Positions 9,257 through 19,187 of a DNA stretch of 64,000 nt are shown piece by piece. The DNA is from Rufibacter roseus (GTDB taxonomy: Bacteria > Bacteroidota > Bacteroidia > Cytophagales > Hymenobacteraceae). The stretch covers positions 49,500-113,499 of the forward strand of contig NZ_LRML01000015.1 of NCBI RefSeq assembly GCF_001647285.1. The letters run 5' to 3'. Each line of letters starts with the position of its first letter. Position 1 is the stretch's first letter. The position numbers and the translations under genes are program-made. A model generated the notes under the pieces. It ran no database searches. It was not told where the DNA came from and saw only the letters and a program-made list of their open reading frames with translations.

Positions 9257-9280
9257 TTAGTTCTTAACTTTAAGAACTAA
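9257..9280. promoter_or_regulatory. Candidate operator in the regulator's own promoter
   Basis: Perfect 10-bp arms TTAGTTCTTA (9257-9266) and TAAGAACTAA (9271-9280) with a 4-base spacer, 13 bases upstream of the -7 box. The position suits autorepression. Confidence 0.7.
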
Positions 9281-9354
9281 ATTTTTTTAATTATTTCGTC
9301 TATGAAATAGGTCGCTAAAATAGAAGGTTTTGCTGGCAAATGAAATAAAAGCGC

Positions 9355-9390
9355 GTTTTTAGACTGTTTTCCAAAAAATTGGCCATAAAC
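9355..9390. repeat. Intergenic palindrome family, copy 2 (degenerate)
   Basis: Matches the family outline (GTTTTTAGACTGTTTTCC, then a complementary half) but with several mismatches in the second arm. Confidence 0.55.
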
Positions 9391-9429
9391 AGCAATGAGC
9401 CGATCATGTAAGAACGGCTCATTGCTGTT
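9388..9429. terminator. Strong hairpin downstream of a small ORF
   Basis: Perfect 15-bp arms (9388-9402 and 9415-9429) with a 12-base loop. It lies 60 bases past the stop of the 36-codon ORF at 9490-9600. A T-rich run follows only after some distance, so termination is plausible but not certain. Confidence 0.55.
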
Positions 9430-9489
9430 AAGTGTAATAAATGTTTTTGTTGTTCAGCCGAAGATGGTATGGTAGCTGTTTTAGGGAAT

Positions 9490-9600
9490 TTATCTGTTGT
9501 TGCGAACCGGCACTGGTATTGGTTGTAGTGTAGAGCCCCTCAACTTAGACACCAATTCTTTCAGTAGTTCGGCAAGTGTTATTTTTATTGTTGTAGACAT
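9490..9600 (-). CDS. Possible 36-residue peptide, unknown function
   Basis: An ATG-initiated ORF on the minus strand encoding MSTTIKITLAELLKELV, then a basic and proline-rich tail ending PVPVRNNR. The first half is a good amphipathic helix. A strong hairpin follows 60 bases after the stop, which would fit an independent small transcription unit. I see no clear ribosome-binding site or promoter box. I do not recognise the peptide; chance occurrence is possible. Confidence 0.3.
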   Translation of the reverse strand: MSTTIKITLAELLKELVSKLRGSTLQPIPVPVRNNR

Positions 9601-10212
9601 GAGAGTTTCTAAGTAAGTCAAAGTTTAAAGTTAAACAAAAAAGTCAAAGCCTTGGCTAAAGGTTTCAACTAGGTACTACGTTGGCTGTCGTAATAATGAC
9701 CTCACTAATAACGGAAATTTTTATAAAAACTTATGAATTGTTCCGGTACGGCTGCAAGATTCTCACGAGAATAGCCAAACAGCTGAGAAATGAAAAATCA
9801 TCTTCTCCATTGTAAGGTATTTCTATGAGAGAGAACATTTGCTTGGGTTTAAAAATTCACTCAAAAAAATAGTAAAATTCAAATCGGTAAGTTATTGGTT
9901 TTACCCCGAGTTTCTTTGCTCATTCTACGGGAAATTATTAGATGTGACTAAGAGCTTATTCAAGCTTATATTAGATTCACAGTCATCATGATGTAACTAA
10001 ATCTATAAGCAACGGTAGTTAGTAAATAGTTGTTTATAAGTAATTTGTGTTTGCAGTTGTAGATATATTATTCTTCTATAGTAGAAAATATATGTTTTGG
10101 CAAGATGTTTGGTTACTAAGAGATAAGTGACCTTACTATTTCTTTCGTTTCACCGTTAGGCTGAGTAGCTACATCTCCCGGACTATCAAGCTTAACACAG
10201 ATAAGTAGTTAT
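9601..10212. other. Long AT-rich gene-free region upstream of the DUF6600-type gene
   Basis: About 600 bases, AT-rich, with no credible ORF on either strand. I see no tRNA-like or riboswitch-like fold. An imperfect AT palindrome occurs near 10066-10094. The stretch presumably holds the promoter of the following gene, but I cannot point to a good TAnnTTTG box. Confidence 0.4.
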
Positions 10213-11562
10213 ATGAAAACTTTTATGCAAAAGATTGGGGCTCTTGGCGTGATAGCGCTAATGGTCTTTAGCCTACTGAGCAGCAATCAGGCTCAGGCAG
10301 GTCCTCCGGGTGGGAGAGTTTCCTTCCAAGTGTTTTATGATGAACTGAGCCCTTACGGCCGCTGGATCAATGATCCTGATTACGGATACGTGTGGTCGCC
10401 AAGAGTGGAGATGGGGTTTCAGCCCTACGCTACCCGTGGCCACTGGGTCATGACCGAATACGGCAATACCTGGGTATCTGACTATGACTGGGGTTGGGCT
10501 CCGTTCCACTACGGCCGCTGGATGTACGATGATTTTTACGGCTGGCTTTGGGTTCCTGGCAATGAATGGGGACCGGCTTGGGTAGACTGGAGGCATAGCA
10601 ACGGCTATTACGGCTGGGCGCCCATGGGGCCACGCGTTACCTACGTAGTGCCTGTAACCCGCTGGGTATTTGTGCCAGTCATGTACATAACCAGCCCACG
10701 CATTTACAGCTACTGTGTGCCGCGTACGCAGGTAGTGAACATCTACCACAATACCACCATCATCAATAACTATTACGAGCGCGATAACCGCAAATATGTT
10801 TACGGGCCCAGAACCCAGGATATTGAACGGGCCACCAACCGCAGAGTAGAAGTTCGTCGGTTAGAAAATGACAGCCGCCCAGGTAGAACAGCCGTTGCTG
10901 ATAATTCTGTTCGTATTTACCGCCCTGAGGTAGAAACCAGAAGGAGAGAGGCTCCAGCCAGAGCTGAGGCAACTGATAGCCGTGCTACCCGTACCAGAGT
11001 GGCAAACTCTGTTGAATCTCCTAGCAGAACAGACCGTTCCAGCACTACTGGCAGAACACGTTTAACAGAATCGAACGAGGATATAACCAAAACTCGCACT
11101 TCTGAAAGCCGTGAAGAGTATGGCAGAAGCCGTACTGAGTCTGGCACTGAGACACCTAGCCGCGTAGTTAGAGAAAGAAGCACCCGTACCCAACCTGATG
11201 CAGATAATTCTGATACCTTCCGCCCACGCAGGAGCCAGGAAGCACCTGTTCAAACCGGAGGCGAAACGTATCCGGCAACAAGACAGCGGCAATACCCAGC
11301 TTCTACCTCACCAGCCACCACTGGTGACACTGACAGCTACGGGCGAAGAAGCAGAAGTGAAGCAGGTAGAACTGAAACCGCCAGATCAACTGAGACCCGC
11401 ACGGGAACAATGGAGCGTCAGCAGCCGGTTCGGCAAAGCAGGCAGGAGGTAAGCCCAACACCAGCTCCGACTCAACGTCAGGTTACTCCACGGCAGGCAC
11501 CGTTAAGGCAAGAGTCTTCCCCAGCCCGCAGCAGGGAAAGTAGCCGGGGCAGTAGAAATTAA
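10213..11562 (+). CDS. Secreted DUF6600-like Trp/Tyr/Gly-rich protein with disordered Arg/Thr/Ser tail
   Basis: A 449-residue protein with a signal peptide (cut after about residue 30, NQAQA). Residues 35-150 carry repeated aromatic blocks such as YDELSPYGRWINDPDYGYVW, DYDWGWAPFHYGRWMYDD and EWGPAWVDWRHSNGYYGWAP. This is the DUF6600 pattern found in many bacterial envelope proteins. From about residue 185 on, the sequence is low-complexity and rich in R, T, S, E and Q, probably disordered. Its function is unknown; a surface or periplasmic role is likely. It is followed by a clear terminator and stands alone. Confidence 0.85.
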   Translation: MKTFMQKIGALGVIALMVFSLLSSNQAQAGPPGGRVSFQVFYDELSPYGRWINDPDYGYVWSPRVEMGFQPYATRGHWVMTEYGNTWVSDYDWGWAPFHYGRWMYDDFYGWLWVPGNEWGPAWVDWRHSNGYYGWAPMGPRVTYVVPVTRWVFVPVMYITSPRIYSYCVPRTQVVNIYHNTTIINNYYERDNRKYVYGPRTQDIERATNRRVEVRRLENDSRPGRTAVADNSVRIYRPEVETRRREAPARAEATDSRATRTRVANSVESPSRTDRSSTTGRTRLTESNEDITKTRTSESREEYGRSRTESGTETPSRVVRERSTRTQPDADNSDTFRPRRSQEAPVQTGGETYPATRQRQYPASTSPATTGDTDSYGRRSRSEAGRTETARSTETRTGTMERQQPVRQSRQEVSPTPAPTQRQVTPRQAPLRQESSPARSRESSRGSRN

Positions 11563-11586
11563 GTTTAAATGCGATAATGAATGACG

Positions 11587-11620
11587 AAAAGCCGCACCTC
11601 TTTGAGGTGCGGCTTTTTTT
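11587..11620 (+). terminator. Rho-independent terminator
   Basis: Perfect 14-bp stem (11587-11600 with 11604-11617) with a TTT loop and a run of T residues, 25 bases past the stop of the DUF6600-type gene. Confidence 0.9.
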
Positions 11621-11799
11621 GATGTTTTAGCCTTAGATTTTAAAAAGTGAGCAAAAAAGATGTAGTGGTCCTGAATGAAGGCTATAACTATTTAGGAGCA
11701 TTACGCTGAGGTGATAATATTAAAATGCTTTATTAAGGCAAATGCAGTTGGTCTCTACCGAACATAATCACTTGAATGCTTAATTTAAGCACTGCTTGT

Positions 11800-11997
11800 T
11801 CATAGTACATAGCAGACAATCAGAACCAAAATTACAGTGAGGCCAATCAGTAGAGTAAGGGTTGCCAACTCTTTGGTTGAGAAATCATCTGCATCACCTT
11901 GCAGAGCAGAAGCTACATAATCCCTATTCAGGCTTTTCTTAGTATTTGATTTTTGTGCTACCCTTGAAAAGGGGAATGGCTTAAGAAGGAAAGACAT
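11800..11997 (-). CDS. Small single-pass membrane protein, unknown function
   Basis: A 65-residue protein with a basic, polar N-terminal half and one C-terminal membrane helix (LATLTLLIGLTVILVLIVCYVL, about 44-65). This looks like a tail-anchored small membrane protein. It is isolated; a long structured hairpin lies about 60 bp upstream (12057-12134). I do not recognise the family. Amino-acid composition and the clean hydrophobic segment support a real gene, but there is no other evidence. Confidence 0.5.
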   Translation of the reverse strand: MSFLLKPFPFSRVAQKSNTKKSLNRDYVASALQGDADDFSTKELATLTLLIGLTVILVLIVCYVL

Positions 11998-12056
11998 ACA
12001 GGTCGTTCTGATCTGGTTTTGTTGAATAGTTTGAGGGAATGCGAAATTTTAGAAAG

Positions 12057-12134
12057 CCTATTGACAAAAGGAATCATTATCAGCTGGGGGGAAGACTGAT
12101 AGGGGGATGATTCCTTTCGTCAGTTGTCAATAGG
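12057..12134. other. Long nested hairpin in an intergenic region
   Basis: Three perfectly paired segments nest inside each other: 12057-12067 with 12124-12134 (11 bp), 12067-12077 with 12107-12117 (11 bp, sharing one base) and 12078-12083 with 12096-12101 (6 bp). The apical loop is G-rich. It could be a small RNA, the 5' leader of the small membrane protein gene, or a miniature mobile element. Confidence 0.6.
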
Positions 12135-12611
12135 TATGTAACAAATGTAGGTAGGTTTTGCTCTCTAAAGAAGGAAACTTTACGCAGTTCTGTAACATGT
12201 ATTAAATACTATAAAATGCTTTTTATAAGCTTGTAAGGCTGTTTTGTGTTTCTTGAGTGTTAAAAATAGTAGAGTTTTGGCAGTGTTTGTAACATGAAAG
12301 AAATTTCAGATTGCCGCTGCCAGAGCGATAAAAAGAAGTTTAAGAGTGTTGAGCCGAGTTGTTTCTCCTGTTTTAGAGCTACTTTTTGAAAAATGGGCTT
12401 AAAGCAACAATTTCTATTTTGATAGAATGCGCAAATATTGAAGTAAGCATACCTCACTAAAGAGGGCAACAGCTGGAAAGCCTATGTGATGCTTCTATCA
12501 AAGTTTTATAGTTGATGTTTTGACTCATTCCAGTTATGTGATGCTTCTGTTTTTACCTCCATTTTCGAATAGGAGCGCCAAAACATAGTTAATTAAGTGG
12601 AAGTAAAAGAA
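12135..12611. other. AT-rich gene-free stretch
   Basis: No credible gene. A minus-strand reading frame at 12260-12469 overlaps a palindrome copy and has an unlikely composition. I see no promoter box or RNA gene. Confidence 0.4.
12369..12408. repeat. Intergenic palindrome family, copy 3
   Basis: TGTTTTAGAGCTACTTTTTG followed by an imperfect complementary half ending GGGCTTAAAGCA; matches the family outline. Confidence 0.6.
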
Positions 12612-12646
12612 AAGCCCCGCCTCACCAAATGGCAAAGACGGGGCTT
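12612..12646 (-). terminator. Terminator of the gltBD operon
   Basis: The stem AAGCCCCG paired with CGGGGCTT closes a 19-base loop, and a T-rich tract follows on the minus strand. It lies about 50 bases past the gltD stop. Confidence 0.8.
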
Positions 12647-12698
12647 AAAACAATGAAGGGAAAATGTAATCGTGTTACTTGACACGATTTACCTAATA

Positions 12699-14153
12699 CT
12701 AAAACAACTGGTACTTCGACAGCTCTTTGCTCGGCAATTCTGATTCACCCATCAAGTAGATATCTATAGCTCTTGCGGCTTCACGTCCGTCAGAAATGGC
12801 CCAAACCACCAAAGACTGGCCACGGCAGGCGTCGCCGGCGGAGAAAACCCCAGGGACGTTGGTTTGCCAGTTGTCCAGCTTGAAGTTACCGCGGCGATCA
12901 AATTCAAACTTGAAGTTGGCCATGAAGGCATCGTGCTCCGGACGCTCGTAACCAATGGCAATCAGAGCCAGGTCGCAGGGCAGGATCTTTTCGCTGTTTG
13001 GTTTCTCAGTGTACTCACTTTGGTTTTTCCACTCCAGCTCCACTACCCGCAGTCCCTTCACGTTCCCGTTCTCATCGGCAATGAACTCTTTGTTCAGCCA
13101 GCCCCAGCTACGCTCGCAGCCTTCCTCATGTGACGAGGAAGAAGAGAACGTGGTGGGCCACTCTGGCCAAGGGTTAGTGGGGTGCCGTTCAGTGCTGGGC
13201 ATGTAGCGGTATTGCAGCTGCGTGATTGATTTGGCAAACTGACGGTTGGCCGTACCTACGCAGTCAGACCCCGTGTCACCACCGCCAATCACTAGCACAT
13301 GTTTCCCGAAGGCGTTGATGTCACTTTCCGGAGCAATTTGAGCACCGTCTACCCGGCGGTTCTGTAGACCCAAGTAGTCCATGGCGAAATGAATGCCTTT
13401 GAGGTGGTTACCCGGAATAGAAATGGCGCGGGGCTTGGTAGAGCCAATGGCCAGTAAAACCGCGTCATACTTGCGGTACAATTTTTTGAGGGTAGTTTCC
13501 TGCCCAATGTTGCGGTTGAATTTGAAGCGGATGCCTTCTTCTTCCAAAACAGCTAAGCGGCGGTCAATTACCCACTTCTCCAGTTTGAAATCCGGAATAC
13601 CGTAGCGGAGCAAGCCGCCGGCTTTCTCGTCTTTTTCGTACACCGTTACCTTATGACCCGCTTGGTTCAGCTGAGCCGCAGCGGCCAACCCAGCTGGTCC
13701 GGAGCCTACAATGGCTACTTTTTTGCCGGTGCGGTAAGCAGGCTGTTGAGGTTTAACCAGACCAAGTTCAAAAGACTTTTCAGCTATTGATTTCTCAATG
13801 TGCTCAATAGCCACTGCTGGTTTGTTGATGGACAACACGCAGCTGCTCTCGCAAGGGGCGGGGCAAATGCGGCCGGTGAACTCAGGGAAGTTGTTGGTGC
13901 TGTACAACACTCTGATGGCCCGCTCCCAATCACCCTCAGAAACCGCATCGTTGAAATCCGGAATGAGGTTGCCCAGCGGACAGCCGTTGTGGCAGAAAGG
14001 AACGCCGCAGTCCATGCAGCGGGTAGCCTGTATTTTTGTTTTTTCCTCTGGAAAAGGAAGGTAGATCTCGTTAGAGTCGTTAACGCGTGCTTTCGGGTCG
14101 CGGGTACCAGGCAGTTCACGGTTATATTTTAAGAATCCATCTGGTTTTCCCAT
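12699..14153 (-). CDS. gltD: Glutamate synthase small (beta) subunit
   Basis: A 484-residue flavoprotein that passes electrons from NADPH to the large subunit. The N-terminal part has the cysteine-rich 4Fe-4S motifs ([20 protein letters not shown] at about 47-66 and [12 protein letters not shown] at about 95-107). A first Rossmann motif for FAD follows ([17 protein letters not shown], about 146) and a second for NADPH ([17 protein letters not shown], about 290). The C-terminus carries the FAD-binding [19 protein letters not shown]. The start codon overlaps the gltB stop by one base (TAATG), so the two are translationally coupled. The length is normal. Confidence 0.97.
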   Translation of the reverse strand: MGKPDGFLKYNRELPGTRDPKARVNDSNEIYLPFPEEKTKIQATRCMDCGVPFCHNGCPLGNLIPDFNDAVSEGDWERAIRVLYSTNNFPEFTGRICPAPCESSCVLSINKPAVAIEHIEKSIAEKSFELGLVKPQQPAYRTGKKVAIVGSGPAGLAAAAQLNQAGHKVTVYEKDEKAGGLLRYGIPDFKLEKWVIDRRLAVLEEEGIRFKFNRNIGQETTLKKLYRKYDAVLLAIGSTKPRAISIPGNHLKGIHFAMDYLGLQNRRVDGAQIAPESDINAFGKHVLVIGGGDTGSDCVGTANRQFAKSITQLQYRYMPSTERHPTNPWPEWPTTFSSSSSHEEGCERSWGWLNKEFIADENGNVKGLRVVELEWKNQSEYTEKPNSEKILPCDLALIAIGYERPEHDAFMANFKFEFDRRGNFKLDNWQTNVPGVFSAGDACRGQSLVVWAISDGREAARAIDIYLMGESELPSKELSKYQLF

Positions 14154-17100
14154 TACGCCAGTACTTTTTCGGTTTCAGTTTCTTTTACTTGCAGCGCCTT
14201 TTTCAGGTCGTGCGGCATCACTTTCAGGAAGTGCAGACGGTGCGTTTCCCAGTTGGTCAGGAATTCTTGTGCCAGTACGCTTCCGGTGTAAGTTAAGTGC
14301 TCCTGCAGCTTCTGCTCAATCCAGACAAGATCTTCCGCCTCTGGTGCTTCCAAGCCAACCATGTCTAAGTTACATTGCTCCACGTGGCTTGGGTCAGGGG
14401 CGTAGAGGTAAGCAATTCCGCCGCTCATACCTGCCGCAAAGTTCTTACCAATGGCACCCAATACCAGCACCTTTCCGCCGGTCATGTACTCACAGCCGTG
14501 GTCTCCTATGCCCTCCACTACGGCTTCGGCTCCTGAATTCCGCACGCAGAAACGCTCACCGGCCAAACCGTTGATATACACTTTACCCGAGGTAGCGCCG
14601 TAGAGCGCCACGTTGCCCGTAATGATGTTCTCATGCGCCAGGTACTGGCAATCCTGAAAAGGCTGAAGTATGATTTTCCCGCCAGAAAGTCCTTTGCCCA
14701 AATAGTCGTTGGCTTCGCCGCGCAGGCGGAAGGTAATACCCGGAGCCAAAAATGCCCCAAAGCTTTGCCCAGCCGAGCCGTAGAAAGTGGTGTTAAAAGT
14801 ATCTTCCGGCAACCCATGCTTCCCGAAGTTCTTCGAGATTTCAAAAGATAACATGGTGCCCACCGAGCGGTCCACGTTGATGATGCGGTACTCTACATCT
14901 GTGTTGCCTTTCTTCAGGTCACGGATTAACTTTTTGTCCAGCACTTTGCTGATTTCGTGGTCTTGCTCAATCTGCTTGAACGTACCTACGTTTTTAGGAA
15001 CATACTCCTGGTGCAAGATAGGAGACAGGTCCAGGTTCTTCAGTTTCCAGTGGTTCAGGTCGGTTCTGATTTTCAGAATCTGCGACTGGCCCACCATCTC
15101 GTTGACCGTCCGGAAGCCCAGTTGCGCCATAATCTGCCGCATTTCCATAGCCAGGAACGTGAACAGGTTTACCACATGGTCAGGGTCGCCGGTGAAGAGT
15201 TTGCGCAACTCAGGATCTTGCGTAGCCACACCTACCGGGCAGGTATTCAAATGACACTTGCGCATCATTATACAGCCTTCCACAATCAATGCGGCAGTAG
15301 CTACACCATATTCCTCGGCTCCTAACAAGGTGGCAACTACAAGGTCTTGTCCGGTTAATATCTTTCCGTCAGTTTGCAATGTTACCCTGCTCCGCAGGTT
15401 GTTCTTGATAAGTGTCTGGTGCGCCTCAGCTAAACCAATTTCCCAAGGCAGACCTGTGTGACGGATAGAGCTCAGCGGACTCGCGCCCGTTCCGCCATCG
15501 GCCCCAGAAATCATAATAGCGTCAGCTTTGGCCTTGGCCACACCCGAAGCAATGGTTCCTACGCCCGCTTCAGCCACTAACTTCACGTTGATTCGGGCTT
15601 TAGGGTTTGCGTTCTTCAGGTCGAAAATTAATTGCTTTAAATCTTCAATGGAGTAAATATCGTGGTGCGGAGGAGGTGAAATTAAGCCTACGCCTGGAGT
15701 AGAGCACCGCACACGGGCAATCCAATGATCTACTTTATGGCCGGGCAGCTGACCGCCCTCGCCAGGCTTAGCGCCCTGGGCAACCTTAATCTGGATTTCA
15801 TCGGCGTTGGCCAAATAATGGCTGGTTACGCCAAAGCGGCCCGAGGCCACCTGCTTCACGCGTGATCGTTCAGAATCGCCGTTCGGGCGCTTGATGTAAC
15901 GTGCTTCGTCTTCGCCGCCCTCGCCGCTGTTGCTCTTGCCGCCAATGCGGTTCATGGCAATGGCCAGTGTGCTGTGTGCCTCATAAGAAATAGAGCCGAA
16001 AGACATGGCACCCGTCGCAAAGCGCTTCATGATAGCCGAAACCGGCTCCACTTCCTCTAACGGTACCGACTGACGCTTACGGAACTCAAACAAGTTTCGG
16101 AGCGTGATCGTAGATTGATGGTGTTCCCGAATAGCCTTAGAGTACTCTTTGTACAACATAAAGTCATTCAGACGAGTCGATTTCTGCAGTAGGTGAATCA
16201 CCTTTGGGGATAGCAGGTGCTCCTCACCGTCGCGGCGCCACTGGTAGAAACCGCCGGACTCCAGCAGGTTCTCCAGATCTGGGAACGCTGATTCGTGTTT
16301 TGTCAAGGCCTCACGCTCCAGGTCTTCGAAGTTCAAGCCTTCCAAGCGGTTCACGGTGCCTCTGAAGCATTTCTCAATCACTTCCTGCCCTAAGCCCAGA
16401 ATCTCAAATATCTGAGAGCTCTGGTATGACTGCAGCGTGCTGATGCCCATCTTAGATAAGATCTTCAATAGGCCGTTATCTACTGCCTTAATAAAGTTCT
16501 GGAAGTAATAGGTATAGGGCTGGCTGTTGTCCAGTTTCTGCTGGTCATGTAAGCTTTTGATGTTGTCGTACACCAGGAACGGATATACGGCACTGGCACC
16601 ATAGCCAACAATAGTGGCGAAATGGTGGGTCTCCCAAGCATCACCGGCTTCTACTACCAGACCCGCTTTGGTTCTGATGCGCTTCTCAATGAGGTGATGG
16701 TGTATGGCTCCAACCGCAAGCAATGACGGAATTGCCGCCCGCTGCTCCTGAATATTGCGGTTAGAGATAATCAATATTTTCTTGCCCGCGCGTACCGCAG
16801 CCTCAGCCTCGGCGCAGATGCGGTCTATTTCGCGCTGCAGGTTACCGGTCTCCCGGGTAGAGAACGTGGCGTCTATTTTTTCGTGTTCAAAGCCTTCTTC
16901 CTTCAGGAACACCAGTTTCTGGAATTCTACTGGATCCAATACCGGCTGCGAAATGTGCACCTGGCGGCTGTGGAGCTCCGTTTCATCCAGAATATTGCGG
17001 GACTCACCCAAGCGGGTGAACAAAGACATGACCAAACGCTCCCGAATAGAGTCAATAGGTGGGTTACTTACCTGCGCGAAGAACTGCTTGAAGTAGTTGG

Positions 17101-18655
17101 AAATATGCTGGCTCTGGCGCGATAAAACAGCTAACGGAGAATCAGAACCCATGCTTCCTACTGGCTCGTAGCCCGAGGCAGCCATTGGTTCCACAATCAT
17201 CTTCAGGTCTTCACGAGTGTAGCCGTAGGCTTTTTGGCGCTGACGCAACTCCTCTGGGGTGCAAGGCTGCAACAGCACTTTAGGCTCAGGGCGAAGACGA
17301 AGTTTGATTCGGTTTTTCTGCAGCCACTCATAATATGGCTTGTCGTTGCACACCATTCCTTTGATTTCCTCATCCTCAAAAATGCGGTTTTGAGAAATGT
17401 CAGCGAGCAGCATTTTACCCGGCTGGAGGCGGCCCCGTTTGATCACATCTTTAGGGTCAACAGTCAAAGCACCGGCCTCAGAAGCCATGATCAAGCGTCC
17501 TGATTTTGTAACGCAATACCGTACCGGACGCAGTCCATTCCGGTCAAGCGTGGCGCCTATCTGGGTTCCATCGGTGAAGAAAAGAGCAGCGGGGCCATCC
17601 CAAGGCTCCATCATGGAAGCGTGGTATTTATAGAATGCCTTGCGGTAGGTATCCATGTGCGGATTGTCCTGCCAGGCCTCGGGTACCAGCATCATCATGA
17701 CGTGTGGCAACGGACGTCCAGAAAGTGTCAACAGCTCTACCAAGGCGTCCAGATTAGCCGAATCAGAATCATCTGGATTGGTAATAGGAATGAGCCACTT
17801 CATCTCCTCCTCAGTGAACAGGGGAGAGGACATAAGGGCTTCCTTCGATTTCATTTTGTTCACGTTCCCCCGGATAGTGTTGATTTCACCGTTGTGCGCT
17901 ATAAAACGGAACGGCTGCGCCAAACGCCAGTTCGGGAAAGTGTTAGTAGAGAAACGGGAGTGCACCACGGCTATGGCCGATTTAAATTCAGGGTGGCGCA
18001 GGTCGTGGTAGTATTTCTCGAGCTGATCTGTTTTCAGCTGGCCTTTATATATAATAGTGCGCGATGAGAAAGAGGCAATATAGAAAGTGCCGTTCTCGCC
18101 GCGTACGCTCTTATGGGTTTCGTTGCTGATGAGGTTGCGCAGCACAAACAGCTTGCGCTCCAGGTCTTCGCCTTTGATGCTGGGATCAACTGGCTGCACA
18201 AACACCTGCTCAATATACGGCTCCACCGCTTTGGCGCCGTGGCCGGGTACCTGGCCGTTTACTGGTACTAAACGGTAGCCAATGAGGCTCAGGCCTAGCT
18301 TCCGCAGACACGTGTTCAGAATTTTACGCGATTTCTCCCGCACCTCATACACGGCCGGAAAGAAAACCATGCCTACGCCGTAACTGCCTTCAGGGGGGAG
18401 GGTAATGGCAAACTCGGCTAATTCTTTTTTAAAAAATTCATGGGGTAGCTGCACTAATATGCCGGCTCCATCGCCCGTCTCGGGGTCACTGCCGGTAGCT
18501 CCGCGGTGTTCCATGTTCTTTAACATGGTCAGGGCATCTTTTACGGTGGCGTGGTTCTTCTGTCCGTCCAGATTTACTACACTGCCTACCCCGCAGGAGT
18601 CATGCTCTAGCTCGGGTGTATAGAGCCCTTTATTCAACTCATCGACCTGGTTCAT
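14153..18655 (-). CDS. gltB: Glutamate synthase large (alpha) subunit
   Basis: A 1500-residue enzyme that makes two glutamates from glutamine and 2-oxoglutarate. The N-terminal class II glutamine amidotransferase domain starts at Cys21 (HDSCGVG) after a 20-residue propeptide, as in other GltB proteins. The central and FMN-binding synthase domains follow (ISGADGGTGASPLSSIRHTG near 1030), then the 3Fe-4S motif CHLNTCPVGVATQDPEL and the C-terminal beta-helix with glycine repeats (about 1240-1440). Together with GltD this forms the NADPH-type enzyme. The gene is first in the operon and is preceded by a 550-bp gene-poor region. Confidence 0.97.
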   Translation of the reverse strand: MNQVDELNKGLYTPELEHDSCGVGSVVNLDGQKNHATVKDALTMLKNMEHRGATGSDPETGDGAGILVQLPHEFFKKELAEFAITLPPEGSYGVGMVFFPAVYEVREKSRKILNTCLRKLGLSLIGYRLVPVNGQVPGHGAKAVEPYIEQVFVQPVDPSIKGEDLERKLFVLRNLISNETHKSVRGENGTFYIASFSSRTIIYKGQLKTDQLEKYYHDLRHPEFKSAIAVVHSRFSTNTFPNWRLAQPFRFIAHNGEINTIRGNVNKMKSKEALMSSPLFTEEEMKWLIPITNPDDSDSANLDALVELLTLSGRPLPHVMMMLVPEAWQDNPHMDTYRKAFYKYHASMMEPWDGPAALFFTDGTQIGATLDRNGLRPVRYCVTKSGRLIMASEAGALTVDPKDVIKRGRLQPGKMLLADISQNRIFEDEEIKGMVCNDKPYYEWLQKNRIKLRLRPEPKVLLQPCTPEELRQRQKAYGYTREDLKMIVEPMAASGYEPVGSMGSDSPLAVLSRQSQHISNYFKQFFAQVSNPPIDSIRERLVMSLFTRLGESRNILDETELHSRQVHISQPVLDPVEFQKLVFLKEEGFEHEKIDATFSTRETGNLQREIDRICAEAEAAVRAGKKILIISNRNIQEQRAAIPSLLAVGAIHHHLIEKRIRTKAGLVVEAGDAWETHHFATIVGYGASAVYPFLVYDNIKSLHDQQKLDNSQPYTYYFQNFIKAVDNGLLKILSKMGISTLQSYQSSQIFEILGLGQEVIEKCFRGTVNRLEGLNFEDLEREALTKHESAFPDLENLLESGGFYQWRRDGEEHLLSPKVIHLLQKSTRLNDFMLYKEYSKAIREHHQSTITLRNLFEFRKRQSVPLEEVEPVSAIMKRFATGAMSFGSISYEAHSTLAIAMNRIGGKSNSGEGGEDEARYIKRPNGDSERSRVKQVASGRFGVTSHYLANADEIQIKVAQGAKPGEGGQLPGHKVDHWIARVRCSTPGVGLISPPPHHDIYSIEDLKQLIFDLKNANPKARINVKLVAEAGVGTIASGVAKAKADAIMISGADGGTGASPLSSIRHTGLPWEIGLAEAHQTLIKNNLRSRVTLQTDGKILTGQDLVVATLLGAEEYGVATAALIVEGCIMMRKCHLNTCPVGVATQDPELRKLFTGDPDHVVNLFTFLAMEMRQIMAQLGFRTVNEMVGQSQILKIRTDLNHWKLKNLDLSPILHQEYVPKNVGTFKQIEQDHEISKVLDKKLIRDLKKGNTDVEYRIINVDRSVGTMLSFEISKNFGKHGLPEDTFNTTFYGSAGQSFGAFLAPGITFRLRGEANDYLGKGLSGGKIILQPFQDCQYLAHENIITGNVALYGATSGKVYINGLAGERFCVRNSGAEAVVEGIGDHGCEYMTGGKVLVLGAIGKNFAAGMSGGIAYLYAPDPSHVEQCNLDMVGLEAPEAEDLVWIEQKLQEHLTYTGSVLAQEFLTNWETHRLHFLKVMPHDLKKALQVKETETEKVLA

Positions 18656-19052
18656 GTACTATTTTGTCTTGTCCGTAGTAGGGTGAATGAGAAATATCGG
18701 AATAAATTTCATAATAAACAATTTAAAATAAATTAATAATATCAACAAAACGCTTGTTAGGTTGAGAATTTTATATTTATATTTTTTAATGTTGCGAAAA
18801 TTTTAATAAGGCGGCTTGAGGATGGGATATAGATTTTTATTTTATTAAAAATTTGTCTTAAAAAAATCTTAAGTGGCTGACAGTCATTTTTCAAATAAAA
18901 TTTCAGAATGATGCTTTTAAGGTGGGAATGTGACCAAAAGTGTAGGGTTGACAAAATGAAACCATGTTTTTGCGGAGAGTAGCCAAAAAAATGAGAGGAG
19001 GTTTAGAAGGGATTTGGGAGAGCGTTGAAATTTTGGCAGTCATTCCAAAACA

Positions 19053-19077
19053 GTAGAGACGCAATACGTTGCGTCTC
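19053..19077. repeat. REP-like palindrome, left member of an inverted pair
   Basis: GTA followed by GAGACGCAA / TTGCGTCTC (arms 19056-19064 and 19069-19077, loop TACG). A related palindrome in opposite orientation ends at 19212. Confidence 0.7.
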
Positions 19078-19118
19078 CTTACCCGCTGAAGAACCGTTTA
19101 ACGTGGAAACAATAAAAA

Positions 19119-19160
19119 GGCGTTTTCGGCCTGTTTTTCTGAAAACAAATCGAAAACGCC
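19119..19160. repeat. Intergenic palindrome family, copy 4
   Basis: Outer arms GGCGTTTTCG / CGAAAACGCC pair perfectly (19119-19128 with 19151-19160). It lies inside the REP-like pair. Confidence 0.8.
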
Positions 19161-19187
19161 CTTGCAATGTAGTTATCAGCAATGCCT

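Noticed and set aside
12260..12469. Minus-strand ORF of 69 codons
   Set aside because: It overlaps a copy of the palindrome family, has an odd composition and no promoter or ribosome-binding context.
18757..18954. Minus-strand ORF of 65 codons upstream of gltB
   Set aside because: Very AT-rich, Lys/Ile/Phe-biased sequence in an obvious non-coding region; no recognisable features.
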